A stretch of 64,000 bases of DNA from Lineus longissimus (taxonomy: Eukaryota > Nemertea > Pilidiophora > Heteronemertea > Lineidae), in NCBI RefSeq assembly GCF_910592395.1, contig NC_088312.1, positions 18,733,292 to 18,797,291 on the forward strand. Direction: 5' to 3'. Under the pieces are notes generated by a model. That model was not told the DNA's origin. It worked only from the letters and a program-made list of their open reading frames with translations, and made no database searches. A program made the position numbers and the translations under genes. Of the stretch, positions 1-15,100 are shown piece after piece (position 1 is the first letter of the stretch; every line of letters starts with the position of its first letter).

Positions 1-138
1 AGGACTGCCTCAACTGTACCAAGGGGTATTATTGTGAGAACGAGGGCAATGCTCGGCCTACTGGGCCCTGTCATACGGGGTATTACTGTCCTAGTGGAGT
101 GGATCAGGGCAATCTGACACAGTTCATTTGCCCTCTTG
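1..138 (+). CDS. Giant gene exon 1 of window (5' end uncertain)
   Basis: Reads DCLNCTKGYYC, then PTGPCHTGYYCPSG, and ends ICPL before a split glycine; donor gtaagt, phase 1. Bases 1-2 (ag) may be the end of a codon or an acceptor dinucleotide, so the exon may begin at 3 or upstream of the window. Confidence 0.85.
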
Positions 139-3100
139 GTAAGTCCCCTAGTGCTCTGAATGAATCCACTTTGGACCTGATTTCTTCAAAACGTGAAACC
201 TAGTTTATCAGATGATGTCAAATTGTGAATTCTTGGAGATGCGTGATATTGCCGTCACCCGACTGTCACCGAAATTCAATTGGTTGGTCCCTTTGGTTGA
301 ATTTTCTTTAAATCTTTTAAATTGACCAGCCTGGTTCAATTTGTTTTTCAATCAATTAAAAAAATCATGTCATTGACCATAATCAGGTAAGATGTCAGTC
401 ACTGCCCGAGCACAGCAAAGTGAGTTCAATGAAACTTGTGCTGAACTTTCATCTCTGAAGTTCCAAACACTTAGACTTGTATTCTTGGTTTAGGTCATCG
501 CTGCCCGAGAGGGAGCTCAGTTGCACTGCGATGTTCCCCTGGATCATACCAGGACGAGTTTGGACAGGGAAGCTGTGAGACGTGCCCGGCTGGTTACTAT
601 TGCGATACGCTGGAGGCTGTCGTGGCATATAATGAAACTTCCATTTGTCCGAAGGGTAAGACGAGAGTGTGCTGTCGAAATGAGTCAACAATTTTGTATA
701 TCCAACACCCAAAAGCTCAACAAAATATTAGTAATGAACAGAGATCATTTTTAGGCATAGCTGAAATATTCTTTTGCATTTGTTGTGTTTCATACCAAAC
801 CGTACCGCGTGACGTCTAATGACGTCATTTACATATCAGCAGTTGGCGTTGTCATGATAATGTTCACAAGACATGCCGCAAGAGATGTGAGTGCATCAAT
901 CTGACGTCACTTGCTGGCTTTGTTAGCTTGTATCGCGTGATGTTGTGTGACGTCATTTTCGTCATCAGCCATTGACGTTGTCATTACAATGGTCGCACAT
1001 GCCTTGATATGGTGCACCCCTCATTGCATGGCATCTATAGGATTTCATCCAAACCTCCACTACCTTATAGTACTATTCCCTCTACTCCAGGTCATTACTG
1101 CCCTCCTGGTACAAGATTTGCCAAGGAACATCGCTGCCCCCCTGGTACGTACAACGATGAAGAAGGGGCTGGCAGTATCGCTGGGTGTCTACCATGTTCT
1201 GGGGGCTACTTCTGTGACCGATATGCCCAAGTTAAATACACAAACAGTTGCCTGCCGGGGTAAGTTGAAGATGTGTTGTCGAATCTGCTTGATGCCAAAA
1301 TTGATCAAACTTCTTCGGGTAACAATTATTTTCTATATGTAGCCACTTGGCAATTCACAATCTAAAAATTGACATCATTCGTAACATAAACTGTTTAGAT
1401 GTGGACACCAATATACTGTGGTCTAACAAAGATTGACTTTCGCTCAAAGAAAGTGACTGGCCATCACTTATGGACACTGCATTTTCGTTTTGCTATACCA
1501 GGTGCAGGCCACTGGTGCCATTCACTCAGCCGAGACCCAGCGGTAGCAAAGAGATAATGATGTCATTCTGTTCCTTTAGGTACTACTGCAGGAAGGGTGC
1601 CAAGTCTGGTACACCTCGCCAGGGAGGTGATGCCAACCGGTGCCCACGTGGATTCTACTGCCCTCTACAGACTGCTGAACCACAGGCCTGTCCAAATGGA
1701 ACATTTTCTAATGTTCGCAAATTGACGGACCTGAGGGAGTGTCAGAATTGTACTCATGGTGAGAATTCAGAATGGGGTTTTTCTCCGGCAATGGCACTAA
1801 TTACAAGGAAATTAAATTGTGCGTCTCATTCCAAGAATAAGGCCGTCTTAGTAAAGTGACTGACCGAAGGTCACAAGGAATGTATCACTGTTTGATAATG
1901 AAACCACAATGATGATAAGTATGAAACTAGATCACCGCTCCACAAAGTAACTGACGACTGCATCTTTCTTTCTAGGTCACTACTGTGGGAAGGCCAACCT
2001 GACATCCCCTGAAGGCAAGTGCCTAGCAGGGTACTACTGTCCGCCGGGCTCCATTCTCCCTGATGAGATCATATGCCCCAAAGGTGGCTATTGCCCAGAA
2101 GGAAGTTCCTTACCTGAGCTGTGTCCTAGAGGTAAAGTTAATCTGTTTGGCAGGGATTCTGCCCGGCTGACACTGACTGGTTTTGCTGTGACAGGTCACA
2201 TTTGTAGTAAAGTCTTCACAACAGCATCGTTGAAGTTTATTGAAATTTGTATTTATGCAATTGGAAATTTTCAAATTTTCAATTTCAATTTTGAATGAAT
2301 GGCGTAGGCCTTTGAGCGACTAAATGTAGATAGACTCACCATGATGCTAGATTACAATTCACTAAACAACTTCACTTGACAGACTGTTTTTGCATCTTGA
2401 CCCACGGTGCAGAGGTTGACGATGCAATATCATAAAAGACCCTGAAAGCAGATGATCATACTTATGAAATCAAGCCTAAAAGGGCCTGAAGGGAAATGGT
2501 TAACCATATTTGATATGCAACCATTCATGTCCATTATACTGTCCTGCAGGAACTTTCAGCAATATGACCGGTCTCAACTCTTCTAACCAATGCCAGCCCT
2601 GCGTGTCTGGCATGTACTGCCTTGTCGATGGGCTGGCGAAGCCCTCCGGTCCTTGTAAGGCTGGCTACTACTGCCCTGAGGGATCGATATACCAGCAGCA
2701 GAAGGATAAGACGTGCATGGTGGGACATCAGTGTCCTACTGGGACAGGACAACCTATGCAGTGTCAGAAAAATAGCTTTGTAAGTGGGTTTTTAATGTAG
2801 CCCCCTCCCCTCCAGGTGCTACCTCTAAGGCTGTTCCCTTGTGAGCTTCTGGACTTCTGGCATAGTTTCCATTGTCTCCACAGCTTGTTCCCCGTGTACA
2901 ATCAATGGGAACATCAAATGAACCAAACGAAGGTGCATTTTGTGTATGGCGTCTCAGAGGCCAACACGGATCAAGGAAAAACTGCACTGGGGAAAAGTCA
3001 ATGGATACACAGCGTCAAGGGCCGGGTCAGACTCCTAGCAGTTTTCAACTCTGTTCCCTCAAGACCATGTCTCATAAGGTCCAGGCCTATTGCAAGTGTT

Positions 3101-6100
3101 TGTTTTATACTGTTCAAACAAAAATTGATCTGTACCGGAGCTTTTACTCAAAGACATTTTTGGGGCATTTTTTTCTAGAGAGGGTAAGTTTTCTCATGCA
3201 TTATATTTAATATAGACCTATGGTGCCATGGTATAATTCATCTTTTTCAATTCTATTGCTCCAGGTGAACCACACCCTATCACCATGGTGCTACCCCTGC
3301 CCCTTGGGACATTTCTGTAAGGTCCAGGGCCACACCGAACAGTGTCCAATGGGCCACTACTGCCCTGAAGGGACTGGAGCTGAGCCCATACCGTGTCCAC
3401 CTGGAACTTATGGCAGTCTTCTTAAGCAGTCCCATGTGAGTCATTGTCGGCCGTGTCCTGCTGGAATGTTCTGTCGGGGGAAAGCACTTACGAAACCGAC
3501 TGGTAAGAGTCTTTTACCACACATTTTGTCCCAGCAGTTACCAGTTTTACCCGCAGACAAAAGATATTGTAGCAACAATTATTATTGCATGTTGCAGCAA
3601 TTCAAATTGAAAGTAGAACTTGACTTCAGCTCTCTCTCCACGGATACAACGAGCCAGCTGGGTATGGCCTTGGGCATGATTGTCACATGTTTGGCGTGGA
3701 TGGCGCTCAGATTGGTGTCCTCGGAAAATGACTGCGGAGCTCTGGAAGCAATCGCAGGTCAGTCCTGAAATCCTGAGCAATCTCGCACACAAATTGCTCC
3801 ATTGCGCAGCGCTTAACACGTTTTCTTCCTGATCTTCTCTCTTTAGGTGAATGTGGTCCCGGCTATTGGTGCCTTGCCGGCATCGCCCACAAGTTCCCTA
3901 ACATGAGCCACGCCAACGGTTCATGTCCTGACCCTGGTATAGGAGGCATCTGCACCATCGGTTACTACTGCCCTGGGGGATTGAGAAGCATTAAACCTCT
4001 ACGGTGTCCGAGTGGGACTTACTCCGATGAGGAGGGAAGAGTGGACTGCATTGATTGCCCGGAAGGTAAGGATATTGCAGTCAGCTAATGACTTTTTACA
4101 AACGTAAATCTTTTAAATTCTTCTTTTTAGTTTACCTTTTAGGGAGCTTATACAGTACTATGGCACTGACATCGTCCATTATCTGTTATGAGCTAAGGTA
4201 AAATGGCTAAAAATAGGTGTGATGGTGTTATTCTTGCAAAGTGTTTATTTTGTTACCGCTCAAGATTTTTTTCCAAGTTGCAAATTCTTCTTGTTTTTCG
4301 GTTTCTGATTTCGTACCAGCTCTCGGTGTTTTATTTTGATAGGATACTATTGTCCCAATGGAACTGGTAATTTCACCGCAAATGTCTGCAAGCCTGGCCA
4401 TTATTGTCTGAAGAAGACACAGCACTGGAATGACTACCCCTGCAAGGCGGGAACTTTCAATAATCAGACAGGTGCCACTTCCGATAAAGCTTGCACGGAG
4501 TGTCCAGGTAAAGGGTGGTTGAAAGTAATAAAAAGAGCAGTTTATTCATGTTATGGGTAAAGTTACTCATTGCCAAATAAGCTGTGTCCATCTTGCTGTT
4601 ACATGGTTTATTACGACTCATCCCTGGCTTTTGGTACCAAACCCATCGATGATATTCAGACTGCAGTCAAATACCTAAACCACTAGAACATACCATCCCC
4701 TTGCTGTGAATTTCAGGTAAAGGGTGGTTGAAAGTAATAAAAAGAGCAGTTTATTCATGTTATGGGTAAAGTTACTCATTGCCAAATAAGCTGTGTCCAT
4801 CTTGCTGTTACATGGTTTATTACGACTCATCCCTGGCTTTTGGTACCAAACCCATCGATGATATTCAGACTGCAGTCAAATACCTAAACCACTAGAACAT
4901 ACCATCCCCTTGCTGTGAATTTTGAGTTATTTTGATATCCTCCGATTTTTATGCGTCTCCTGCCTATTTCAGCTGGTTCCTATTGTAGCAGTTCAGGCCT
5001 GAATACACCTTCCGGAGAATGCCATGGAGGCTTTTATTGTCGCAGGGGAACCGTCTCGCCGACACCCGATGGTCACCAATGCAACAAAGGGACGTTCTGT
5101 CCTCCTGGGTCAGCTGAGCCTGTGCCTTGTAGCCCTGGCCATTACTGTGCTAGCAGCTACCTTCCCCAGCCGACTGGGATGTGTGATGCTGGGTACTTTT
5201 GTAAGAAGGGGGCGCAAAGACCTGATCCCGTGGATGGAACCACAGGTGGTGTATGCCCATCGGGATTCTACTGCCAGGCAGGCTCCGGGAAGCCTCACCC
5301 ATGCCCTGTTGGGTCCTACTCCAACACCACAAGGAATGTCAACATGACGAACTGTCACCCCTGCCTGGCTGGGTCTTACTGCAAGGACGAGGGCAGTAAG
5401 GTACCCACAGGATCGTGCAGCAAGGGTTACTATTGTCCTGGTGGACAGAATTCGTCTCAACCTGATGGTTATAACTGCACAAAAGGTTGGTAATCTTTTT
5501 ATTGAAGTGTACGACAGGCTGTGGATCAATGGGCTGTTCCCTTGTGACCTTGTCAACTTTTAGAGTTTTTTCAATTGTCTCCTTTGCACATTCTCTGAGG
5601 TCATTCTCTGAACACCTTTCCATCTTTTGCAAACAATATCAGATCTTTTGTGATTTGTTCTTCATTTTCCTTCTCTTCTAGGACATTACTGCTCCGAGGG
5701 GACCATCCAACCAAAGCGTTGTCCATCAGGCCAGTACCAGGATCAAGTGGGGGCGTGGGCCTGCAAGGTGTGTCCTGCAGGGTACTACTGTGATAGTACC
5801 GAGGGGCCTCTCATATCACATCAGGATAAGATTTGCCCAAGAGGTACGAAATGATTCTAGAATGTGTTTTTCTTAAAAGTAGACATTATATTGTGATCAC
5901 CTTCTTTTCAAAAAAACTTTTTCTTAGGAAAAAAACCCTGAAGATATCAAACAACATGCATAATATGAAATGTGTTGTATCTGTAGGGTTCTTCTGTCCT
6001 AATGGAACTCTCTACGCTAACATGTTTCCATGTCCAAGTGGAACGTTTGGTAACGAGACCGGCCAAACAAATGTGACAGGATGCCACCCCTGTCCTGCGA

Positions 6101-9100
6101 CATTCTATTGCGGAGGGCAAGGACTGCAGGAGCCAACTGGATACTGTGATGCAGGTAGGAAAGCCCCCCAAATGTGTTTCTGCCATAATTTTGCCAAAAA
6201 ATGTCATAAAGGTGTAATTTTGTCCCCCCCCCCGACAGAAAGTTAGCTACGCCCCTGAGGTACCATTTGTTGTTAAGTACTTTAGACCACGGTCAAAGTG
6301 AGGACTTTCCAAAATGTTAATTATTGTTAAAAGCATCATTCGAAAGGCTTGCCAAGGCTATCCAGTGGAAGAATCTACTAACAAATTATCTTGCCTCAAA
6401 GATATATGGAAATCAATGCAAATAAAAATTTTATTCTCATTATATTGACTCATGATTATCTCTTTCAGGTTATATCTGTGTGTCTGGAGCTAATGTCTCC
6501 ACGGCGTCTGATGGTAGGACTGGGTACGTCTGCCCAATGGGTCAGTACTGCCCTCGAGGAAGCCTGGCCCCCTATCCCTGTCCTAAGGGCACCTACAGTG
6601 GCACTCTGAGGCTGAGGGAGTCCAAGCAGTGTAGGGCATGTCGGGGAGGTCATTACTGCCCGATTGAAAACATGATGACACCTGGACCACTGTGTCTAGA
6701 AGGTAACCATTTTCATTTTGTACTTAAATCATCATGATATTTATCTGGTTTAAAAAGGTTCATTCTGACCTTTGAGTAACAAGTTCTGACTCTGAGAAGG
6801 ACTTTTGCATCCTTGAGCAAGACTCGTAACCCTCATCTTTCCTCTCCATCCAGGAATGGACAGGTATCGACTGAGATTGATGGTCTGAGTGAATGTTGAG
6901 TCTTGGGTGTAGGCTTGGGGTCTTGGATTGGCCCTATAAACATGTTTACTGCTGAGGAAAAAATTGTCAATGATCTTTGATTGATTAACAGTGATGCAGA
7001 AGGTGTGACAAATAAATAATTTTGTCTTTGTATTGTTATATTTATCATATGTTTCTTTGAAAGGCTTCTTCTGTTCTGGAGGTGCAGACAACCCCAAACA
7101 GAATCCCTGTCCAAAGGGCAGTTACTGCGTCAATGGTACCATGCATCCAACGCCATGTCCTGTGGGGACCTTCTCAAACCAGACTCATCTGACTTCACAT
7201 AACCAGTGCCGAAACTGTTCAGCTGGCTCGTACTGTGGATACGAAGGTAAGAAATGAGGTAATAGGTTTCTTCAAGCCAAGTGCTCAGTTATAATGGCAG
7301 TCAAGTGCTGCAGTTATATTAGTATTCAAGTCCTGCAAAATCAGCACTTGCAGTCACATTTTGCGGTTGTATAAACAGTCAAACTGCTGCAGTTATATCA
7401 ACAGTCAGGTTTTGCAGTTATATCGGCAGTCATGTGCTGCAGTTTTAGCGACAGTCAAGTTTTGCAGTTATATCAGCAGTCATGTGCTGCAGTAAAATCG
7501 ATAGTCAGTGCTGCAGTTATATCAGAAGTCGGGTTTTGTCGTGGTATCGACAGTCAAATGCTGCTGTGATTACTTGTATTGTACTGTATCTGTACTGTGT
7601 AACGGTGTTTGAAATCCAGTGCTTCGTTTTTCTTCAGTCTTGCAGTCAAAACACCTCAGTTATATTTGCAGCAGATTTTGGAATTACAATGTTGTACTCA
7701 TTTACCCTTCTCAAATATTACAGGTCTGACGAGCCCATCTGGTGAATGCTGGGCCGGTTATTATTGCCCCGGCGGGATGAAACAACCAAATCCCAGCAGC
7801 CACGTCTGCCCAAGGGGAATGCAGTGTCCAAATGGCAGTGCTCAGTATCAGCCTTGTGAAGCTGGTGCTTACACCAGCACTGCTGGCAAGGGGTCATGCA
7901 GCCCATGTCCTCCAGGTTTCTACTGCCTCCCTGCGGTTCCTTCCAATTCATCAAGGAATATTCTGTCGTGTCCAGTGGGCTACTATTGTCCACAAGGTTG
8001 GTATCATCACCAAGATGAGGAAAGTTGTGCTTTTGGAGTTTGTTATTGATGCAAGTTATGACCTGTTCATCCTGTTCCTGTGCCCTGCAAGCAAGCAATT
8101 TTTGTCAAAAATCACTTGTTTGCAGTTGTGATCACAGGTGCCTCAGGGAGAAAATCGGTGATTGCTGACAATCAGTATCAAACTTGGTGACTACTAATTT
8201 TTCCCGCAGAGGAGAGAGAGTTCTTTTTGTTGATCACACATTGCAGCGATTCTAATCGTAGGTCGCAGTGACAAAAATCTCTCGTTTGTGTGGCACTTGA
8301 GACTTAAAAATTTGGAGATAAAAAATTCATCTCCTGAAAATGCGCTCTTTGATGACACAAAATGCCTTCAAAAAGTGCTGCAGAAAAGCTTTTCAATGAA
8401 CAGTCACGCCGTAAATGGGGACAATTCTTATCTCACACACTTGGTACGTGGTAGAAGTCCTCTCACTATCAACTGGATAAGAGGTGAAAATACTTTGAAT
8501 TTTTATGCTAGGAACTGGTTTGGATTGGCGTTCTTGCCCTCCAGGAACGTACAATGATCAGCTGAGGATGTACGAAGTGACACAGTGTAAACCATGCCCT
8601 GGGGGAACGTATTGCAAGGATCTTCATCAGTCCGCGCCGTCAGGGAATTGTTCGTCAGGTACGAAAGTCTTCTTTTATTTATGTGTGTTGCAATCCACTA
8701 CAGTTGGGGACCAATTGGGGTTACATTGGCCTTTTAAAAGAGGGGGTTCATCATATGCTATACTCCTGTTTCTCACTTGGTTGTGGTTGTTTGCTGACAT
8801 GGTTTAGGCATCTCGTATGAGGAACTAAATAGGTTTCTTACTTGTATCAAATATTTTGCCTGCCATGGCTTGGGCATTAGGAACAAGAAATCTTGACTTC
8901 GCCTTTCATGCAAGGGACTTTGTATAAAGTGTCTTGCCCATGGTCACAATGTGTGTCAGTATCGACTACAAGTTTTACGTTGTACCTCTAGAACTAGCCA
9001 CACGGCATCATGCAAATATTTCGAGTGTGTCTATTATCTTCTTCGGCAGGATTTTACTGCATCTCTGGTAACACACAGCCAAATCCAAGTTCACAAAATG

Positions 9101-12100
9101 TCAACAATACATCGTCTGCTCAAGACTTCCAATCAAGCAACTCCAGTTGTGACTGCCTGGAAAAAGCTGCAGCCAGTCGAGGAGGAATCTGTCCAAAGGG
9201 TCATTATTGTCAGCAGGGCTCGACATATCCAAGGCCATGTGAAGCCGGCACCTATTCTGATGATCTAGGGCAAAGCAAGTGTGACGTCTGCCCAGCTGGA
9301 TTTTATTGTAAACTGAGGACGTCTGATTTTAAGCGGTTTCCTTGCCCAAAAGGTGAGGCCTCAAAATATTGTGTTTTAACCTGGAAAAAATGATGTCATA
9401 ACTAGCATGCCAAAGCCCACAGGTGAAAAGGAGAGATTGGATCAGTATAGATTTTGATAACGACTATTCGAGTGGGTTACCAAAAATTTAAGATAAGCTG
9501 ATGATCTCACGATGACTGGACTAAATTGTTTTTGCGATTTATATTTCTGTTTCAGGTCACTTTTGTCCCAATGGAACACGCTACTCTACACAGTTCAGAT
9601 GTCCTCCAGGGTCTTACAACGCGCAGAATGGGAAATCCACCTTGGAGGACTGCCTCCCTTGTTCTGTTGGTGTGTACTGCCAAGGCTGGGGCAGCATCGT
9701 GCCCACTGGGAACTGTAGCGCTGGTTGGTATTGCTCAGGGAATGCTTCCCTCACTCGAGATATCAGGCATGGAGGAAAGTGCCCTGAGGGATTCTTCTGT
9801 CCTGAGGGTAAGTAGGATGATATACAGAATTGTAAATACTGGAAATTGACGGAATTACAGGGTGTCTGGTAGAAACTATAAGAACATTGATAGGCGCTGA
9901 AGCCTAACTTGGAAGAAGAAGAAGATGAAGAGAATAATTTATCTTGGATCTCTATTGTGTTTGCTCTTTTACTTCAGGGTCTTCCACGCCACAGTCATGT
10001 CCCTCAGGCTCCTACTGCCACCTCCCTGGCCAAGCCACTCCCACTGGAAAATGTGCTGCAGGGTATTACTGTAGCCTCGAGGCCCACCAAGCCCAACCTA
10101 CGGACGGCACCACTGGGAATATCTGCCCAGCTGGCTTCTACTGCCTGAGAGGGTCGTCCCAACCTGTGCCCTGCGAATCCGGGACCTACAACCCGACCTT
10201 TGGTAACATGAAGAAAACGGACTGTCTGCAGTGCGACGCTGGGGAATATTGTGGAGAGAAGAATATGACTGCGACATCAGGTATAGCACTTTGTTGATAA
10301 ATGCTGCTCTTAAACACTTCTTTACTCGACCAGGGTGACCCAAAGATCGTGATACGTGTACATGAACATGTACATGCATCTCGGACTTCTTGGCCTTGGT
10401 GGCCAACCAATCTTGGAGAAGGAAAATCCGACATCATACCAAAATTGGAAATGCTGGGAAATGGAACATGGCCCCTAACCACGGTATAAGGCATATCAAT
10501 ATTCAATGGCAGAAAGAGTTTTAAAAGTGTCGATTCTTTGAAAAAATCTGAAACTGATCCTTCTTTTTCTTTCCAGGGAACTGCACAGCAGGATTCTACT
10601 GCCCTCCTGGCCAGAGTACAGCATCCCCATTTAAGTGTCCTGTGGGTCACTTCTGCCCCGAACACAGCCATACCCCTATCCTATGTCCAAGTGGCCAGTA
10701 CCAGGAGGAGGAGGGGAGGCCTGGGTGTGACCCGTGTCCTGCTGGATATTACTGTGACAACAGCCATGGTGTGGTCAACATTAGTAAGGATGTGCTGTGT
10801 CCTGCTGGTTATTACTGCCCAACAGGTAAGGACACATGTACTCTCAGATGTCTGTATGTAGTTTCATATCTGCACAACCGTGAAATTAACGGTGAGTTGA
10901 AAATAAGGGGCCTACAATGGGTGGAGGGTATCTTTTGAATTATGGGCTTGACTTAAACTCAAGATATATCATTGTGAAGGACCTGGATACATTTACTCTA
11001 CCAAAGCTAATTTGCAACAAAACTGAAGTAAAAGTACCGCACTTCATTGATATCATCCATGGTTCTTCTCTTCTTTCTATTCCAGGCACCGGAAGAAAGA
11101 ACGAGTACCCCTGCCCCCTTGGAACCTACAGCATCTTGACCGGTCTGAATGCCAGTGAGGATTGTACGCCCTGTGCTGGTGGTCACTACTGCGGGGTGGT
11201 AGGCCAAGTGGGGCCTACCGGTCTCTGTGCTGCCGGATACTTCTGTAGACAGTTTGCAAAGACGGCCACGCCGAATCAAACTGATGATGCTGGGATTTGC
11301 CCACAAGGTAGGCAAGATGTTTGTGGAACATGACAGTTGTCTTTAAGGATATACAGTGGAACCTTCCTTAGCAGACACCTCTCTATTTAGGACACCCTCT
11401 CTATTAAGGAGACTTGTTTTGGTCGCGAATTGGTGGACTTTTGCTTGGGGAATCCACATCAAGGATCTACCCATATTTCTTAGTCTGGGTCTTCTCTCTA
11501 GTTGTTCCGCAGGCCACATTTAAAGGAATCTTCACAGGTGGTACGACTCATTGGATCGATGTAGCAATTGAAAAAAGTGACTTGCTCAAGGTCGCAAGTG
11601 ATGTGCCCACATCCAGTATCCAACCACTATGTTTTGATTATGAGTTTGACACCTCATTCAGTATAAACTACACAACGCTATCCTCTCATTATACTGTCCA
11701 ATTCCAGGTCATTTCTGTCCAGAGGGCACCAACTTGCCTCAAAAGTGTCCACCGGGGACCTACAGTGGAATAGAGGGTTTGAAGAATGACTCGGAGTGTC
11801 GACTCTGCAGTCCAGGATATTTTTGTGCTAGACCAGGCCTGATAAGTGTCCAAGGGCCGTGTGAGCCTGGATACTATTGCACCCAAGCCTCAGCCAATGC
11901 TAGTCAGATTATCTGTCCTGTGGGCCGCTATTGCCCGGAGGGAACTGCTGTGCCAAAGAGTTGCCCAAAGGTGAGCTTGTTTATAGTTTGTTTAGAACTG
12001 CTCGAAACTGAAGAGGTACAGCAAATGATGCAAGCGTTTAAAAAAAAGTCATTTTATTGCGTACAGCTATTTCGTTAGTGCTGATTCCTCTCAGCCAATC

Positions 12101-15100
12101 AGTCCCAATAAATTGTGTGTGCAACAATGGCTGGGAAAATCATTTATATTTTTATTATTCCAGGGCACCTTCAATCCAACCGAGGGCCTCTCCAATGTGA
12201 CAGAATGCCTTCCATGCACTTCAGGCATGCACTGCAACAAGAACGGCCTAAGTCTACCCTCTGGAGTATGTACATCAGGCTTCTACTGCCTGCCTGGCCA
12301 GAGTTGGCCTACCCCAGAACTATACATTTGCCCACTCGGACACTTCTGCCAGACCAACTCTTCCGAGCCTATTCTGTGTCCTCCAGGGTCCTTTATGAAT
12401 CACACGATGGCTGAGAAGTGTTATCAGTGTCCTCCGGGATGGTAAGTGAGGAGGGGGGTATTAGGGGTGGCCGCCCCCACGTCCCGTTATAAAAATATAT
12501 CTTCTTCTGTGTATGGCGACACCTGATATCATGAGATGAGTGGCTGATATTGTCAGGAAAATACAGCATATATATAGCTGAACATTGGGGGTTAATATAT
12601 ATATTGTAGTCCCAAGTGTGCACCAAATATAACCAAAGATTAAGGCTAATTATATAATTTTATGACTGGGCAAAACCCGAAAGTGTCCAGAAGTAACATT
12701 TTAAAAAAAAGAAGTTGTTTTATGAGTGTTGAAGCCATTTGTCTCTATTTCAGGTTCTGTCTCAATGGTACCGATGTCCGACCTTGCCCAGAAGGTTACT
12801 ACTGTCCAACAGGCACTGGCCTCGCCCCTCAACCATGTCCAAGAGGCAGGCTCAGCAACGAGACAGGCCTCGCCAGGGCAGACCAGTGCAGACCCTGTCC
12901 TGGGGGAGCCTACTGCAACGTGACAGGAGCTACTACAATATCGGGCAAATGTTTCCCTGGTTTCTATTGTAGTTATGGAGTTGATGTCCCAGAGCCTATA
13001 AGTGGGGCTAGCAATTTGACGAAGACTGAGGTGTGTTGGTTAGAGGTGTTCCACACCGGCGTTGGGGATGTCTGCCCCATTGGGCACTACTGCCCGGGCG
13101 GGAGTGCCTACCCCCGACCCTGTCCTGCTGGTTCATATGGGAATGAGACTGGCCTGAGAGAATGTTTAGAATGCCCGGCTGGGTACTATTGTCTCCTCGG
13201 TAAGTTGATGAATTGAAATGACGGTTGTGGAGGTTTTAGTTTGACCTTTAAACGTGCTATTCTGAAAGCTGAAAGACTTGTCTGTTGTCAGGGAATAACA
13301 CCAATACACATTGCTTGCATCTGCAGGTTGAACCGATGATCACTGGGCTTGATATTGAGTTACAGCAGAGCATAGGCATGTCATCATTGCAGAATTATGT
13401 AATAGCTGAGCATCTTATTTTGTTACAGTGAGACTTTTGATGTTACGTAACATAACATTTTTAAAAATCCCAGAATCTGTGTTGACATTCTGCAACTTTT
13501 TGATATTTCAGGATCCATCAACTACACCACAGGGCCATGTCCCGTTGGTCACTACTGCTTACCCGGGACAACCCATCCCCACCAGTACCCCTGCCCATCC
13601 GGGTCATACAATCCAGCCACAATGGCGACGTCTGCTGATGATTGTCTCAGCTGTCCACCAGGGCTGTTTTGTTTGACGTCTGGGCTGAGAGAACCAAGTG
13701 GGAAATGTTCGTCAGGTTGGTGTAGAGGTTCTATAGAGATGTCACAATGGTCCTGCAACTCTGACAAGAATCCCGAGTTTTTGGTGTCGAAATTGGTGAC
13801 CCTTTTTTCTTGATTCAAAGGGATCAGCATGAAACACTCAGTTTATGACAATTCAACAAATCACACCTTTTATTAGTTTCTGAATTACAGCTGCTAGTTT
13901 GATATGAAAACAAGCAATAAATCTTTACCTGTTTGACATCAGTTGCAGATTGCAGCTTACAGCTCCAGTCAACTTCACTCAATAGATTTGATATATTTTC
14001 CCCCCAGGTTGGTACTGCACTGGGAACAGCAGCTCTGCCATGTCTATCATCCATGGTGGTGAGTGTCCGTCAGGTTATTACTGCCCCGAAGGAGCCTCAA
14101 CACCGGTCCCGTGCGATCCTGGAATGTTCTGCCAAACAGCAGGGTTGGAGTCACCGACAGGGAATTGCACTGAAGGTAAGCTTGGTCGCAAAGAGAATGG
14201 GGAATTGATGGTAACTAAGCCACACAATTCACACCATTTGTATGTGATCAATTGTATCTTTAGAGAGGGTATAAATGTAACCTCAGTATCAATTGGGAGA
14301 GGCTCGGACTGTGATTCTATAAAACTTTGCTTTGCTAATATTTCTTACTCATTTCTTCACAGGTTTCTACTGCATTTCACAAGCCAGCATCTCGACTCCT
14401 ACAGACAACACAACAGGCAACGTCTGCCCCTTTGGACATGTCTGCCCGAGCGGAAGCACCACGCCCCAGCCATGTCCTGCAGGGTATTACCTCAATTCCT
14501 CCAAGCATGATGAGCTCAGTGATTGTATCCTCTGTACTGCTGGCATGTACTGCCCTGACCAGGGCATGAAGCGACCAGAGAGAGACTGTCGACAGGGATA
14601 CTACTGTCCACCAGGGCAGACAGTCAAGGACCCTGAACAATTTAGGTAGGTGATCTCTCTCCATCCTCTGAAGATGGATGGAGCTCTTAGACTCAGAGGA
14701 TAACCCCTCCAAGTGCAGAGCGAATGCTGAAGGAGAAGATGAAGAGTTATCCAGGAGATTGCAATTTGCAAAAATATCCGAACTAAATTAAAATATTTCA
14801 GTTTTAATTTCTCTCAGCTATTCAAACCAGTGTTTATATCATTTACTGTACAACAGTATTATGGTCTGCAATAAAAGTAACTCTCTTTGCATTGCAGCTG
14901 CCCTCTTGGACACTTCTGCCCTGTCGGATCAGCACAGCCCCAAAGATGTGAGAGTGGAACTTACCAGAATAATACAGGGCAATGGGTGTGCTTGGCGTGT
15001 CCTCCTGGTCACTTCTGTGACAGTACCAAGTCTATCATTATTATCTCGAGTCTCACAGAATGTCCAAAAGGTTTCTTTTGCCCTGAGGGAACTCGATATG

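Noticed and set aside
2816-3210. Overlapping open frames of 112-120 codons in intron 6
   Set aside because: No cysteine-module pattern, and the direct exon 6 to exon 7 junction keeps the frame in phase 0.
5110-5556. 148-codon minus-strand open frame
   Set aside because: Antisense shadow of exon 10, whose coding frame has regular cysteine modules.
10186-10671. 161-codon minus-strand open frame
   Set aside because: Covers exons 19-20 on the opposite strand plus an intron; no domain and no splice logic.
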